The position numbers were made by a program, and so were the translations under genes. Source: Clostridia bacterium (GTDB lineage: Bacteria; Bacillota_A; Clostridia; Christensenellales; Aristaeellaceae). From it: a stretch of DNA of 21,886 nucleotides. The first letter of the stretch is position 1; each line of letters begins with the position of its first letter. Of this stretch, positions 8,278 through 15,049 are shown piece by piece. The stretch lies in the NCBI GenBank assembly GCA_017509065.1, contig JAFWQM010000184.1:1-21886 (forward strand), in the 5' to 3' direction. The notes under the pieces are model-generated. The model made no database searches and was not told where the DNA came from. It saw nothing but the letters and a program-made list of their open reading frames with translations.

Positions 8278-9711
8278 TCAATAGTCGTTGATTTCGTCGT
8301 CCAGGTATTCCTGGAAGGATTCTTCAGCTTTCCTCAGGGCCTTTTCGACGTCCGCGCCTTCCCTGGTGATCACGCGCTGGATCACGGCGGTCAGTTCCCG
8401 GTACAGCTGCTGGGCAAAGACGGGTTCTTCCGATTTCAGGGTAATGGTGCCTTCGGAAAGGGAATCGAAGAAATCAGCGTACAGGCGCATATCCACATTG
8501 CAGAATTCATCCACGATGGCCTGCTTCGCGGCATTGTATTCCTCATCGTTCCAGGCGCTGATGGCGGGGATCACGGGCGCGCCCCGATCCCGCTTAGCAG
8601 CATAGTCCGCCCGCATACCTGCGATGATTTGGTCATCCAGGAAGGGCAGCTTGCCGATGACTTTCAGATACGCCATCAGGGCGATTCCCTGGTCGGCAGT
8701 GATATTCGGCGCGAACATATAGCAGGTGCCGCCCGCGAGGGCGTAGCGGCCCGCGTCCCCGGCAGGGAAGGGGATCAGGGCGAAATCTTCCACGGGCAGG
8801 CCTTTGTTGGAGGTGGGCTGGTCCACGGAATCGTCCGCGGCGAAGTTCATGGCCGCTTCGCCGGTGCCAAGCAGCGTGTGGGCGCTGGCCCAGTCGGTGG
8901 TGGTGGCGTCCACGTTCAGGATGTCGTACTTCCATTTCAGGTCGCGCATGTATTCCATGGCGGCGATGCACTCCGGCGAGGTGAAATTGCACACCCAGCG
9001 GCCGTCCTCATCCTGGTATTCCAGGGCGCTTTCCCCAACACAGCCAAAGTTCCAGGCGATGTTGGTGAACAGCCATCCGCCGTAGGTCTCGCTGGCGGGG
9101 AACACGAGGCCCGCCTTGCCCGTCTTTTCCCGGATAATCTGGCCGTATTCCGCCAGCTCCTGCAGGGTCTTGGGGTAGATGGGCAGCCCGTCCGCGTCCA
9201 CCAGCCCAGCTTCGCGGAACAAGGCCAGGTTGATGTGCATGCCCAGCACGTAACCGTCCCGGGGCAGGCCGAAAACGCGACCGTTTTCATCCGCCAGCAT
9301 TTCTACATAAGAGGGACTGAATTTGTCCAGCACGCCGAATTGCTCCAGCGCGTCCGTCACGTCGCCCACCAGATGCTGGCTGATCAGCAGCTGGGGATCG
9401 GTGAAGGGAGGCTGGAAGATGCTGGGGGCCGTACCGGCCTTGGCCATGGGCACGTAATTGCTCAGAGAATAGGAATAGTAGTCGGGGATCAGCGTCACGT
9501 TGGGATACTGCCTGGCCATGGTGGCCTTGTAGCTCTCAAACAGGTCCTTCTCCGCCTGAGCGGCCGTGTCTGGCGGCCAGTTACCTAAGGTGAGGGTGCA
9601 GGTCAGGTCTGCGTCGATGACTCCGTCCGATTCCGCCACGGTCAGCGGCACAGCGCCAAGCAGCAGGCAAAGCGCCAGGAGCAGCGATACCGTTTTGACC
9701 AGCTTGTTCAT
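8278..9711 (-). CDS. Sugar ABC transporter extracellular solute-binding protein (SBP-1)
   Basis: This 477-residue secreted protein has the shape of a family 1 extracellular solute-binding protein. It has a Lys-containing N-region, a hydrophobic core at residues 8-22 and a likely signal peptidase I site at TVA|ES (after Ala26). The mature part is acidic and rich in aromatic residues, as expected for sugar capture. The only Cys in the signal region sits in an LALC context, which is not a good lipobox, so it does not look like a lipoprotein. The ATG at 9709-9711 is chosen because GAGGAGG lies 7 nt upstream; an in-frame TTG at 9717 is too close to that site. It is the first gene of operon 1. Its ligand is probably the alpha-glucoside cleaved by the downstream GH65 enzymes. 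Confidence 0.92.
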   Translation of the reverse strand: MNKLVKTVSLLLALCLLLGAVPLTVAESDGVIDADLTCTLTLGNWPPDTAAQAEKDLFESYKATMARQYPNVTLIPDYYSYSLSNYVPMAKAGTAPSIFQPPFTDPQLLISQHLVGDVTDALEQFGVLDKFSPSYVEMLADENGRVFGLPRDGYVLGMHINLALFREAGLVDADGLPIYPKTLQELAEYGQIIREKTGKAGLVFPASETYGGWLFTNIAWNFGCVGESALEYQDEDGRWVCNFTSPECIAAMEYMRDLKWKYDILNVDATTTDWASAHTLLGTGEAAMNFAADDSVDQPTSNKGLPVEDFALIPFPAGDAGRYALAGGTCYMFAPNITADQGIALMAYLKVIGKLPFLDDQIIAGMRADYAAKRDRGAPVIPAISAWNDEEYNAAKQAIVDEFCNVDMRLYADFFDSLSEGTITLKSEEPVFAQQLYRELTAVIQRVITREGADVEKALRKAEESFQEYLDDEINDY

Positions 9712-9756
9712 TTTCAAACCTCCTCAGCAAATATTCCACGCGTTTCCTATCCACAT

Positions 9757-9772
9757 AGTTTAACGCTAAACT
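9757..9772 (-). promoter_or_regulatory. LacI-type operator of operon 1
   Basis: Read on the minus strand, AGTTTAGCGTTAAACT is palindromic in 7 of 8 pairs with a central CG, the usual form of a LacI/GalR operator. It starts 7 nt after the -10 box, so a bound repressor would cover the transcription start. LacI-1 is the likely ligand. Confidence 0.7.
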
Positions 9773-9779
9773 TGCCTTA

Positions 9780-9808
9780 ATTATACCGTCCTTTTCCCGT
9801 TTTGTCAA
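9780..9808 (-). promoter_or_regulatory. Sigma-A promoter of operon 1
   Basis: Perfect consensus on the minus strand: TTGACA (9803-9808), a 17-bp spacer, TATAAT (9780-9785). Such a strong promoter needs repression, which fits the operator just downstream. Confidence 0.92.
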
Positions 9809-9964
9809 TGCGTGAAATGATTTTTCTGAAAAAAATCTCATAAGTAAAACACAGTTCAGAGCGATTGATTCTGTTCGTTCAACCGGGAATTGACATTCCG
9901 ACGAAAATACAAACTCAAAACTGGCAAGCCGCAGTCGGCAACATATTGCTTTAGCATGATATGT
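9809..9964. other. Intergenic stretch between the operon 1 promoter and the SBP-2 terminator
   Basis: No gene is visible. An A/T-rich imperfect inverted repeat (GATTTTT to AAAAAAATC, about 9817-9841) lies just upstream of the -35 box and might act as an UP-like element. A TTGACA at about 9890 lacks a matching -10 box. Confidence 0.4.
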
Positions 9965-9995
9965 AAAAAGGGACGTCTGAGCGACGCCCCTTTTT
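9965..9995. terminator. Terminator after SBP-2
   Basis: A 13-bp stem (9965-9977 with 9983-9995, one G-T wobble, 5-nt loop) begins with A's and ends with T's, so it works as an intrinsic terminator in either direction. It lies 19 bases beyond the SBP-2 stop codon and insulates the operon 1 promoter. Confidence 0.88.
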
Positions 9996-10014
9996 GAATG
10001 GAAAACCTTTTCTA

Positions 10015-11469
10015 TTACTTGCCCATGAATTCCGCAAGCTGGCGGTTCACTTCAGCCACGTATTCGTTAATGCCGGCGGCCTCCAGTTCGGCGATGGCCT
10101 TGGGATACTCGGTCTCAAAGTCCACATAGCCGTACAGGATGGGATCGATCTTCTTATACGCTTCGATGCAGGCGGTTTCGATGGCTTCAAAGCCGGTGTT
10201 GTCGAAAGCGAAGCCCAGCATGGCGGAGGCGATGGCGTCGTCGTCCCAGTGGCGGTACATTTCGATGTATTCGTCGCTCACGCCCTCGCCGAACACCTGG
10301 TAGTTGGCGTTGCGGAACATCCACTCGTAGAAGTAGCCGTCGCCGCGCGCAGTTTCGGACAGGGTGACCAGGCGGCCGTTTTCATCAAGCTTCCAGTCCT
10401 TGCCTTCCTCGCCGTAGAGGCAGAAGAGGTAATTCTCCTGGCTGCCCCACAGCCAGGCCAGGAACTTCAGCGCGCCTTCCGGGTTCTTGGCGGAATAGGG
10501 GATGCACAGCACTTCGCCGCCGGTGGCGTTGATGTAACGGGGCTTTTCGGGGGCCAGCAGATAGTTCTTGAGCACCGCGTCGGGATCGGCCACCTTCACG
10601 CTGCCAATGATCTCGTTTTCTTTGCCCAGGGAACCTTCGACCCACAGGTACAGGCCGGTCTGCATGCGGCTGTCGCGCTCGTTGTACTTGATGGCTACTT
10701 CATCGCCGTACAGGCTGTCCAGGAACATTTTGCGGTTGAACTTCGCCACTTCCTGGAACGCCTGGGTGTGGGCATAGCTGTAAGCCTGCTTGCTTTCCTC
10801 GCCGAACACCACCAGATCCTGGGAAGCGACCCAGGTGTACTGCTCCTCGGCAAAGTTGCGGGTGAGGGGCTTGAAGATGATGTCAGCGGGGCCCTTGAAC
10901 TGGGGCAGCTGTTCCTGCACGCGCAGGGCGAATTCACGCAGGTCATCGGCGGTCTTCACTTCGGTCATGCCCACTTTTTCCAGCAGATCCTGCCGCAGGC
11001 ACACGAACTGAAACATACCGGAGGAGGGGGCGTAAGCGGAGGGAATGCCGTACTGCACGCCGTTGATTTTGCCGCCCGCCAGCTGGCTGTCAGGGATGAT
11101 TTCCTTCATGGATTCGGGCCAGCACTTGGCGATCAGCTCGTCCAGGGGCTGGGCTTCCTTGTTGTTTACCATGCTGGACAGGTCGGGCAGGCCGTCCCAG
11201 TACAGGTCGATGGGGTCGTTGGCGGCCAGCATCAGCTTTTTCTGATCCCAGTAGTCCGCCCAGGACAGGAAGCGGAAGTTGACCTTCATGTTCAGCTCGT
11301 TCTTCACTTTTTCCGCGAACGCGCCGTTCAGGAACGCGGCCATTTCATCGGTTTCCTCGCCGGGATACAGGATGGTGATTTCTTCCAGCCCTTCCGCCTG
11401 CGCCATCAGAGGCAGCGTCAGGGACAGGGCCAGCATCAGCGCCAGCGCCAGGGACAGCAGTTTCTTCAT
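10015..11469 (-). CDS. LplA-like (DUF3502-type) ABC transporter solute-binding protein (SBP-2)
   Basis: This 484-residue secreted protein has a signal peptide with a core of repeated Leu/Ala and a likely signal peptidase I site at AQA|EG (after Ala25). There is no lipobox Cys. The C-terminal part, about residues 415-484, starts near LGFAFD and ends with GINEYVAEVNRQLAEF. It resembles the DUF3502 domain of LplA-type binding proteins, which partner LplB and YtcP permeases. Both permease types are encoded just upstream. The ATG at 11467-11469 has AAGGAGGAT about 8 nt upstream. The gene is 455 bp from the permease, with hairpin repeats between. I found no convincing promoter in that gap, so it is probably transcribed through it. 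The ligand is unknown, possibly an oligosaccharide or modified sugar. Confidence 0.9.
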   Translation of the reverse strand: MKKLLSLALALMLALSLTLPLMAQAEGLEEITILYPGEETDEMAAFLNGAFAEKVKNELNMKVNFRFLSWADYWDQKKLMLAANDPIDLYWDGLPDLSSMVNNKEAQPLDELIAKCWPESMKEIIPDSQLAGGKINGVQYGIPSAYAPSSGMFQFVCLRQDLLEKVGMTEVKTADDLREFALRVQEQLPQFKGPADIIFKPLTRNFAEEQYTWVASQDLVVFGEESKQAYSYAHTQAFQEVAKFNRKMFLDSLYGDEVAIKYNERDSRMQTGLYLWVEGSLGKENEIIGSVKVADPDAVLKNYLLAPEKPRYINATGGEVLCIPYSAKNPEGALKFLAWLWGSQENYLFCLYGEEGKDWKLDENGRLVTLSETARGDGYFYEWMFRNANYQVFGEGVSDEYIEMYRHWDDDAIASAMLGFAFDNTGFEAIETACIEAYKKIDPILYGYVDFETEYPKAIAELEAAGINEYVAEVNRQLAEFMGK

Positions 11470-11495
11470 GGGTTTATCCTCCTTGATCAATTTTT

Positions 11496-11513
11496 TAAGC
11501 GGCTCGCCGCTTT
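11496..11513 (-). other. Leader hairpin upstream of the SBP-2 ribosome binding site
   Basis: AAGCGGC and GCCGCTT form a 7-bp stem with a tiny loop, followed on the minus strand by an A-run rather than a T-run, so it is not a terminator. Lying about 20 nt before the ribosome binding site, it could stabilise a processed SBP-2 transcript. Confidence 0.45.
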
Positions 11514-11538
11514 AGTTACACTTACAGCGCAACGGAGC

Positions 11539-11592
11539 AGGGGCCTCCGCGGCCCCTAAACCCCGCGGCAAGGGATTTCATCCCTTGCATCC
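11539..11592 (+). repeat. Double-hairpin intergenic repeat, copy A
   Basis: AGGGGCC/GGCCCCT (11539-11545 with 11551-11557), then an ACCCC spacer, then CAAGGGAT-TTC-ATCCCTTG (11569-11587). The same layout, in the opposite orientation, is seen in copy B at 11873-11916. It has no coding content. Confidence 0.65.
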
Positions 11593-11665
11593 CAGTAGGC
11601 GAAATCTCTTAGTTGGGTAAAGAAAGCAACATTCGCCTGTCATGCCGAGGTTACGAAAGTTAGTG

Positions 11666-11786
11666 GCTTCTGGCCCAAGAAAGCCGGGAAAATCCCAGGG
11701 GAAAGCTCGCTTTCCCTGGGGATTATTCCAGGCTTTCCCCGGACGCAAAGCGTCCGGGTTGGCGGCTTTGCCGCCGGGCCAGAAGC
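11666..11786. repeat. Long palindromic multi-hairpin element inside operon 2
   Basis: About 121 bp bounded by 11-bp perfect inverted repeats (GCTTCTGGCCC at 11666-11676 and its complement at 11776-11786). Inside are a large imperfect stem centred near 11707, GGACGC-AAA-GCGTCC at 11741-11755 and GGCGGC-TTT-GCCGCC at 11761-11775. It looks like a MITE- or REP-like non-coding element. A 73-codon frame crosses it, but I do not regard that as a gene. Confidence 0.7.
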
Positions 11787-11872
11787 ATGATGAAACCAAG
11801 TTCTCTATTCCTCCAAGTATCAGCGGGAACTAAGATGCTTTTCTTTGTTAAGCTGCTTCCGCTGTTGCGGGT

Positions 11873-11916
11873 CCAGGGTACTCAGTACCCTGGTGGGGTG
11901 CGGGGCAAAGCCCCGC
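11873..11916 (-). repeat. Double-hairpin intergenic repeat, copy B
   Basis: Read on the minus strand: GCGGGGC-TTT-GCCCCGC, the spacer ACCCC, then CCAGGGTACT and its complement around a 1-nt loop, then ACCC. The hairpin-ACCCC-hairpin plan matches copy A at 11539-11592. It starts 9 bases after the upstream permease stop codon and lacks a T-run, so it is not a classical terminator. Confidence 0.65.
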
Positions 11917-11924
11917 CGTTCCTT

Positions 11925-12845
11925 TTATTCTTTGACCGCGCCTGTCATGATGCCGCGGACGAAGTAGCGCTGCACGAAGGGATACAGGAAAATAATGGGG
12001 CCGATGGTGATAATGGTGACGGCCATTTTCACGGTCTCGGCGGGCAGGCGGATAGAAGCCGCCGCGCCGGACGGGACACGGCCCGAGGAAATGGCGTTCA
12101 CATTGGACACGATGGAATAGAGGTAATATTGCAGCGGGTACAGGTTCCTGTCGCTGATGAACATGAGGGCGTGCCACCAATCGTTCCAGTAGCTGAGGGC
12201 GTACATCATGCCGACGGTCAGCAGCGCGGTGGTGGACAGGGGCAGCGCCACCTTGAAGAAGATCGTCCAGTGCCCGGCCCCGTCGATCTTGGCGGCGTCG
12301 TAGAGGCTGGGGGAAATTGCGCTGAAATACGTACGCATCAGGAACATGTTCCACACGCTGAACATGGCGGGGATGATGAGCGCGAAGATTGAATCCCGCA
12401 GGTTGTACCAGTTCACGCACACCACGTACCAGGGCACCAGACCGGCGGAAAAGATGGACGTGAAATTGCAGATGAAAGCGATCACGTTGCGGTAGCGCAT
12501 TTCCTTGAGTGAGATGGCGTAGCTGATCATGCAGGTGACCAGCATAGCGCCTAAAGTGCCAACCCCTGTGATGAGCACTGTCACGCCGTAGGATTTCAGG
12601 ATGCGCGCGCCGCTGTGGGCGAAGATGTAGGTGTAGGTGTCCAGCGTCCATTCCCGGGGGAAGAGGCGATAGCCGTCGGAGGCGATGACGCTTTCCGGGG
12701 TGAAGCTCACGGTGACGGTGAGGAGCAGAGGATACAGGCAGATCAGCCCGAACAGGCCCACAAACGCATAAGCGAGAATCTTCACCCAGCGGTCGTTCTT
12801 GCTTTGACGGATGGCATGCGCCGCGTCGTGTTCATTCTTTTTCAT
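11925..12845 (-). CDS. ABC transporter permease, YtcP type
   Basis: This 306-residue membrane protein has a first membrane segment at about residues 24-47 and an EAA loop at residues 182-203 (YDAAKIDGAG, then FFKVALPL). Its sequence style and its pairing with an LplB-type permease and a DUF3502-type binding protein fit the YtcP/LplC group of carbohydrate permeases. Its ATG overlaps the stop of the upstream permease by one base (TGATG), with GGAGGGG 8 nt before it, so translation is coupled. No ATPase is encoded nearby. A double-hairpin repeat follows directly after the stop codon. Confidence 0.92.
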   Translation of the reverse strand: MKKNEHDAAHAIRQSKNDRWVKILAYAFVGLFGLICLYPLLLTVTVSFTPESVIASDGYRLFPREWTLDTYTYIFAHSGARILKSYGVTVLITGVGTLGAMLVTCMISYAISLKEMRYRNVIAFICNFTSIFSAGLVPWYVVCVNWYNLRDSIFALIIPAMFSVWNMFLMRTYFSAISPSLYDAAKIDGAGHWTIFFKVALPLSTTALLTVGMMYALSYWNDWWHALMFISDRNLYPLQYYLYSIVSNVNAISSGRVPSGAAASIRLPAETVKMAVTIITIGPIIFLYPFVQRYFVRGIMTGAVKE

Positions 12846-13813
12846 CAGAACAGCCCCTCCCCGTCATTGACCTTCTTGGCCGCCCAGTTGGCGATCAGGA
12901 TCATGATCAGGCCCATCACGCTCTGGCACAGGCCGATGGCCGTTGAGAACCCAAAGCCCATGGAGCGCATGGAGGTGTACACGTAGGTGTCGATGACCTG
13001 TACCTCGTCCAGGATGGTGCTGTTCTGACCGACCACGCCCCAGATCATGCCCATGTCTCCGAAGAAGATGCGGCCGATGCTCATGAGCACCAGGATGACC
13101 ACGTTGGGTTTGAGCATGGGCAGGGTCAGGTGGAGGATCTGCTGCCAACGGCTGGCACCGTCGATGGTGGCGGCTTCGTACAGCGACCCGTCGAACCCGG
13201 CCATGGCGGCCATATAAATGATGGAGTTGTAGCCCGCCCACTTCCACACGTCCAGCAGGATCACGATGGGCTTCCAGTGCTTGGGCTCCGCGTACCAGCG
13301 GATGGGCGACTGGCCCAGGGCCAGCAGCAGGCGGTTCATCACGCCGTTGGCCCCGGTGAGGATCAGTTCCCCTGAGCGGCGGTCAACGCGGAAATTGGCG
13401 GTGAGGAAGCCGTACAGGATCGCGCCGACGACCACCCAGCTCAGGAAGTAAGGAAAGAACATGGCGCTCTGGGCGACTTTCTTGAAGGGGCCGTTTTTCA
13501 TCTCGTTCATGAAAATGGCCAGGGTGATGGGCAGCGCCGTGCCCAGGACGAGGCCCCAGAAGTTGATGATGAGCGTGTTCTTGATGGCGTTCCAGGCGTA
13601 AGGGTTGCCGCTGAAGAAATAGCTGAAGTTCTGAAAACCCACGTAGGGGGAGCCGAAGATGCCGTCCACCACGTTGAACTTGGTGAACGCCATGTAGATG
13701 CCGCCCATCGGCAGATAGCAGAACAGCAGCAGGAGCAGCAGCGCGGGCACGCACATGATGTACAGCGTGCCATTATGCTTCATTTCCCACAGGAAACCTC
13801 GCTTCTTCTCCAC
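12845..13813 (-). CDS. ABC transporter permease, LplB type
   Basis: This 322-residue membrane protein has a long first hydrophobic segment (residues 17-37) and an EAA loop at residues 212-232 (YEAATIDGASRWQQ, then LHLTLP). The loop between about residues 140 and 180 is extended, as is usual in LplB-type permeases. It is the partner of the YtcP-type protein in the SBP-2 importer. The start is a GTG at 13811-13813 with AAGGAG 9 nt upstream. That site is formed by the last codons of the acyltransferase-domain gene, which stops 3 nt earlier, so the two are in one transcript and probably coupled. Confidence 0.92.
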   Translation of the reverse strand: MEKKRGFLWEMKHNGTLYIMCVPALLLLLLFCYLPMGGIYMAFTKFNVVDGIFGSPYVGFQNFSYFFSGNPYAWNAIKNTLIINFWGLVLGTALPITLAIFMNEMKNGPFKKVAQSAMFFPYFLSWVVVGAILYGFLTANFRVDRRSGELILTGANGVMNRLLLALGQSPIRWYAEPKHWKPIVILLDVWKWAGYNSIIYMAAMAGFDGSLYEAATIDGASRWQQILHLTLPMLKPNVVILVLMSIGRIFFGDMGMIWGVVGQNSTILDEVQVIDTYVYTSMRSMGFGFSTAIGLCQSVMGLIMILIANWAAKKVNDGEGLF

Positions 13814-13816
13814 GGC

Positions 13817-15049
13817 CTACATCTCCTTCCGGTAAGGATCGGTCCCGATTTTTTCAATCTCTTCTTTCAGCAGGAACATGCCGGTATCGTGAAACTTTTC
13901 GCCCCTGTCCCAGGCAGCGAACAGCCCTCTTTCCAGGCTGTTTTTCGGCTTCCGTTCCCGGTAATCCACGTCCGCGCCCAGCACCTCCAGGCGGGTCATG
14001 GCGTCGCCCTCCAGGGTGGGGTAGCGGTAGAACTGACGTTGAACCCGGATGATGTTCCTGTCCGGCGGCAGGATGCCTGCCAGACCGGGGTCGAACAGCC
14101 ATGATTCGCTCCAGAAGCCGATGTAATGATACTCAGGATAATACTTCTCATAAAACGCCAGCGCCATTTCGCAGGAGCGTTTCACCCGCTCGGGAGTGTA
14201 GCCCATGCCGCCGGGGATATGCAGGGCCAGGAGATAGTCCCCGTCGTGAATCGCCTGCGTCCATTCACACTTGTTCAGCGTGACGGTATTCGGCAGAATG
14301 TACCCGTCTGGGGAAACGGGATTTCCTGTGACAGTTTCTTCTGTTTCAATAAAGACTGTTTCAAAAGCGCTACTGTCGTGGATGCCGTTCACCCCATCCA
14401 GCTGCCCGTCTTGCCGCACCTTCGTGCCACTCTCCCAGAGAGCGATGACCTCGCCGGTTTCCCGGTTTCTCCAGGCGTGCGGCGCGCCGTCCCAGCGGTA
14501 GGGGATGAAGTAAAACCGATCCATCAGGAAAATGCAGCAGCAGTAGAAATTGATGTCCCAGGGATAATCGTCGAAGGTGATGTCTCCCGTTTCCACGAAT
14601 TTACGCAATTGCTTGCGGGTCATGCGCTCGGGAATATCCATGTCATATTTTTCCGGCACGCCGCGTTTTCTCAGGGCTTTTCTCCCTTCGATCACGCAGA
14701 GCTGAGAATACAGGAAAGCGAAAGCGTCCCGGGCAAAGCCGGAAAGACAGGCAGGCTTCGGCGGCTGAAAGTCGATGGCCGTGCAGCGGTTCAAGGCGCG
14801 CACGGAGTCAGACGCCATGATATGGGAAATCTCCACCAATTCGGGCACGGCGTTCGCCGCGTCCAGGGCGGCTATGAGCTGGGCCTGCTGATCCAGCGGC
14901 ACGTGGTTCCAATCCAGGGTAAACTGCAATGCGTCTTTGGGGAGAAGCTCGGTTTCATCGCAGGAAAGGTCGCCGATATAATCTTCCATGCCTTCCGGCG
15001 AGATGGGGCCGGTGACGCTGATTAGCCGGGCAAAGCGTTCCCGGGTCAT
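13817..15049 (-). CDS. GNAT-like acyltransferase-domain protein of unknown substrate
   Basis: This 410-residue protein is predicted to be cytoplasmic and has no signal peptide or membrane segment. The N-terminal half is helical. The C-terminal half (about residues 245-375) contains HIPGGMGYTPERV, then a helix, then FWSESWLFDP and LPPDRNIIRVQRQF. This matches what I remember of the NAT_N/GNAT_C-type acyltransferase-domain proteins of Firmicutes, whose substrates are generally unknown. The acyl-transfer assignment rests on that resemblance only. The ATG at 15047-15049 overlaps the upstream oxidoreductase stop in an ATGA arrangement, with GGAGG 9 nt upstream, and the gene ends 3 nt before the LplB-type permease. 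It is therefore an integral member of operon 2 and may acylate or otherwise process the imported sugar. Confidence 0.6.
   Translation of the reverse strand: MTRERFARLISVTGPISPEGMEDYIGDLSCDETELLPKDALQFTLDWNHVPLDQQAQLIAALDAANAVPELVEISHIMASDSVRALNRCTAIDFQPPKPACLSGFARDAFAFLYSQLCVIEGRKALRKRGVPEKYDMDIPERMTRKQLRKFVETGDITFDDYPWDINFYCCCIFLMDRFYFIPYRWDGAPHAWRNRETGEVIALWESGTKVRQDGQLDGVNGIHDSSAFETVFIETEETVTGNPVSPDGYILPNTVTLNKCEWTQAIHDGDYLLALHIPGGMGYTPERVKRSCEMALAFYEKYYPEYHYIGFWSESWLFDPGLAGILPPDRNIIRVQRQFYRYPTLEGDAMTRLEVLGADVDYRERKPKNSLERGLFAAWDRGEKFHDTGMFLLKEEIEKIGTDPYRKEM

Noticed and set aside
8629..9588. Plus-strand open frame of 319 codons opposite SBP-1
   Set aside because: Shadow of the binding-protein gene, with low-complexity Gly/His/Val composition.
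9786..9808. Possible CcpA (cre) site in the operon 1 promoter spacer (TGACAAAACGGGAA)
   Set aside because: It misses several conserved positions of the cre consensus and is not palindromic.
9994..11559. Plus-strand open frame of 521 codons opposite SBP-2
   Set aside because: It is the antisense of a clear secreted binding protein. Its His/Val/Gly-rich translation, the lack of a ribosome binding site and GC-rich codon use explain it as a shadow.
11578..11799. 73-codon minus-strand frame with a GGAGG about 11 nt upstream of a TTG start
   Set aside because: Most of it is encoded by the palindromic repeat element. The translation is Pro/Gly/Lys-rich repeat sequence of the kind that such elements produce by chance.
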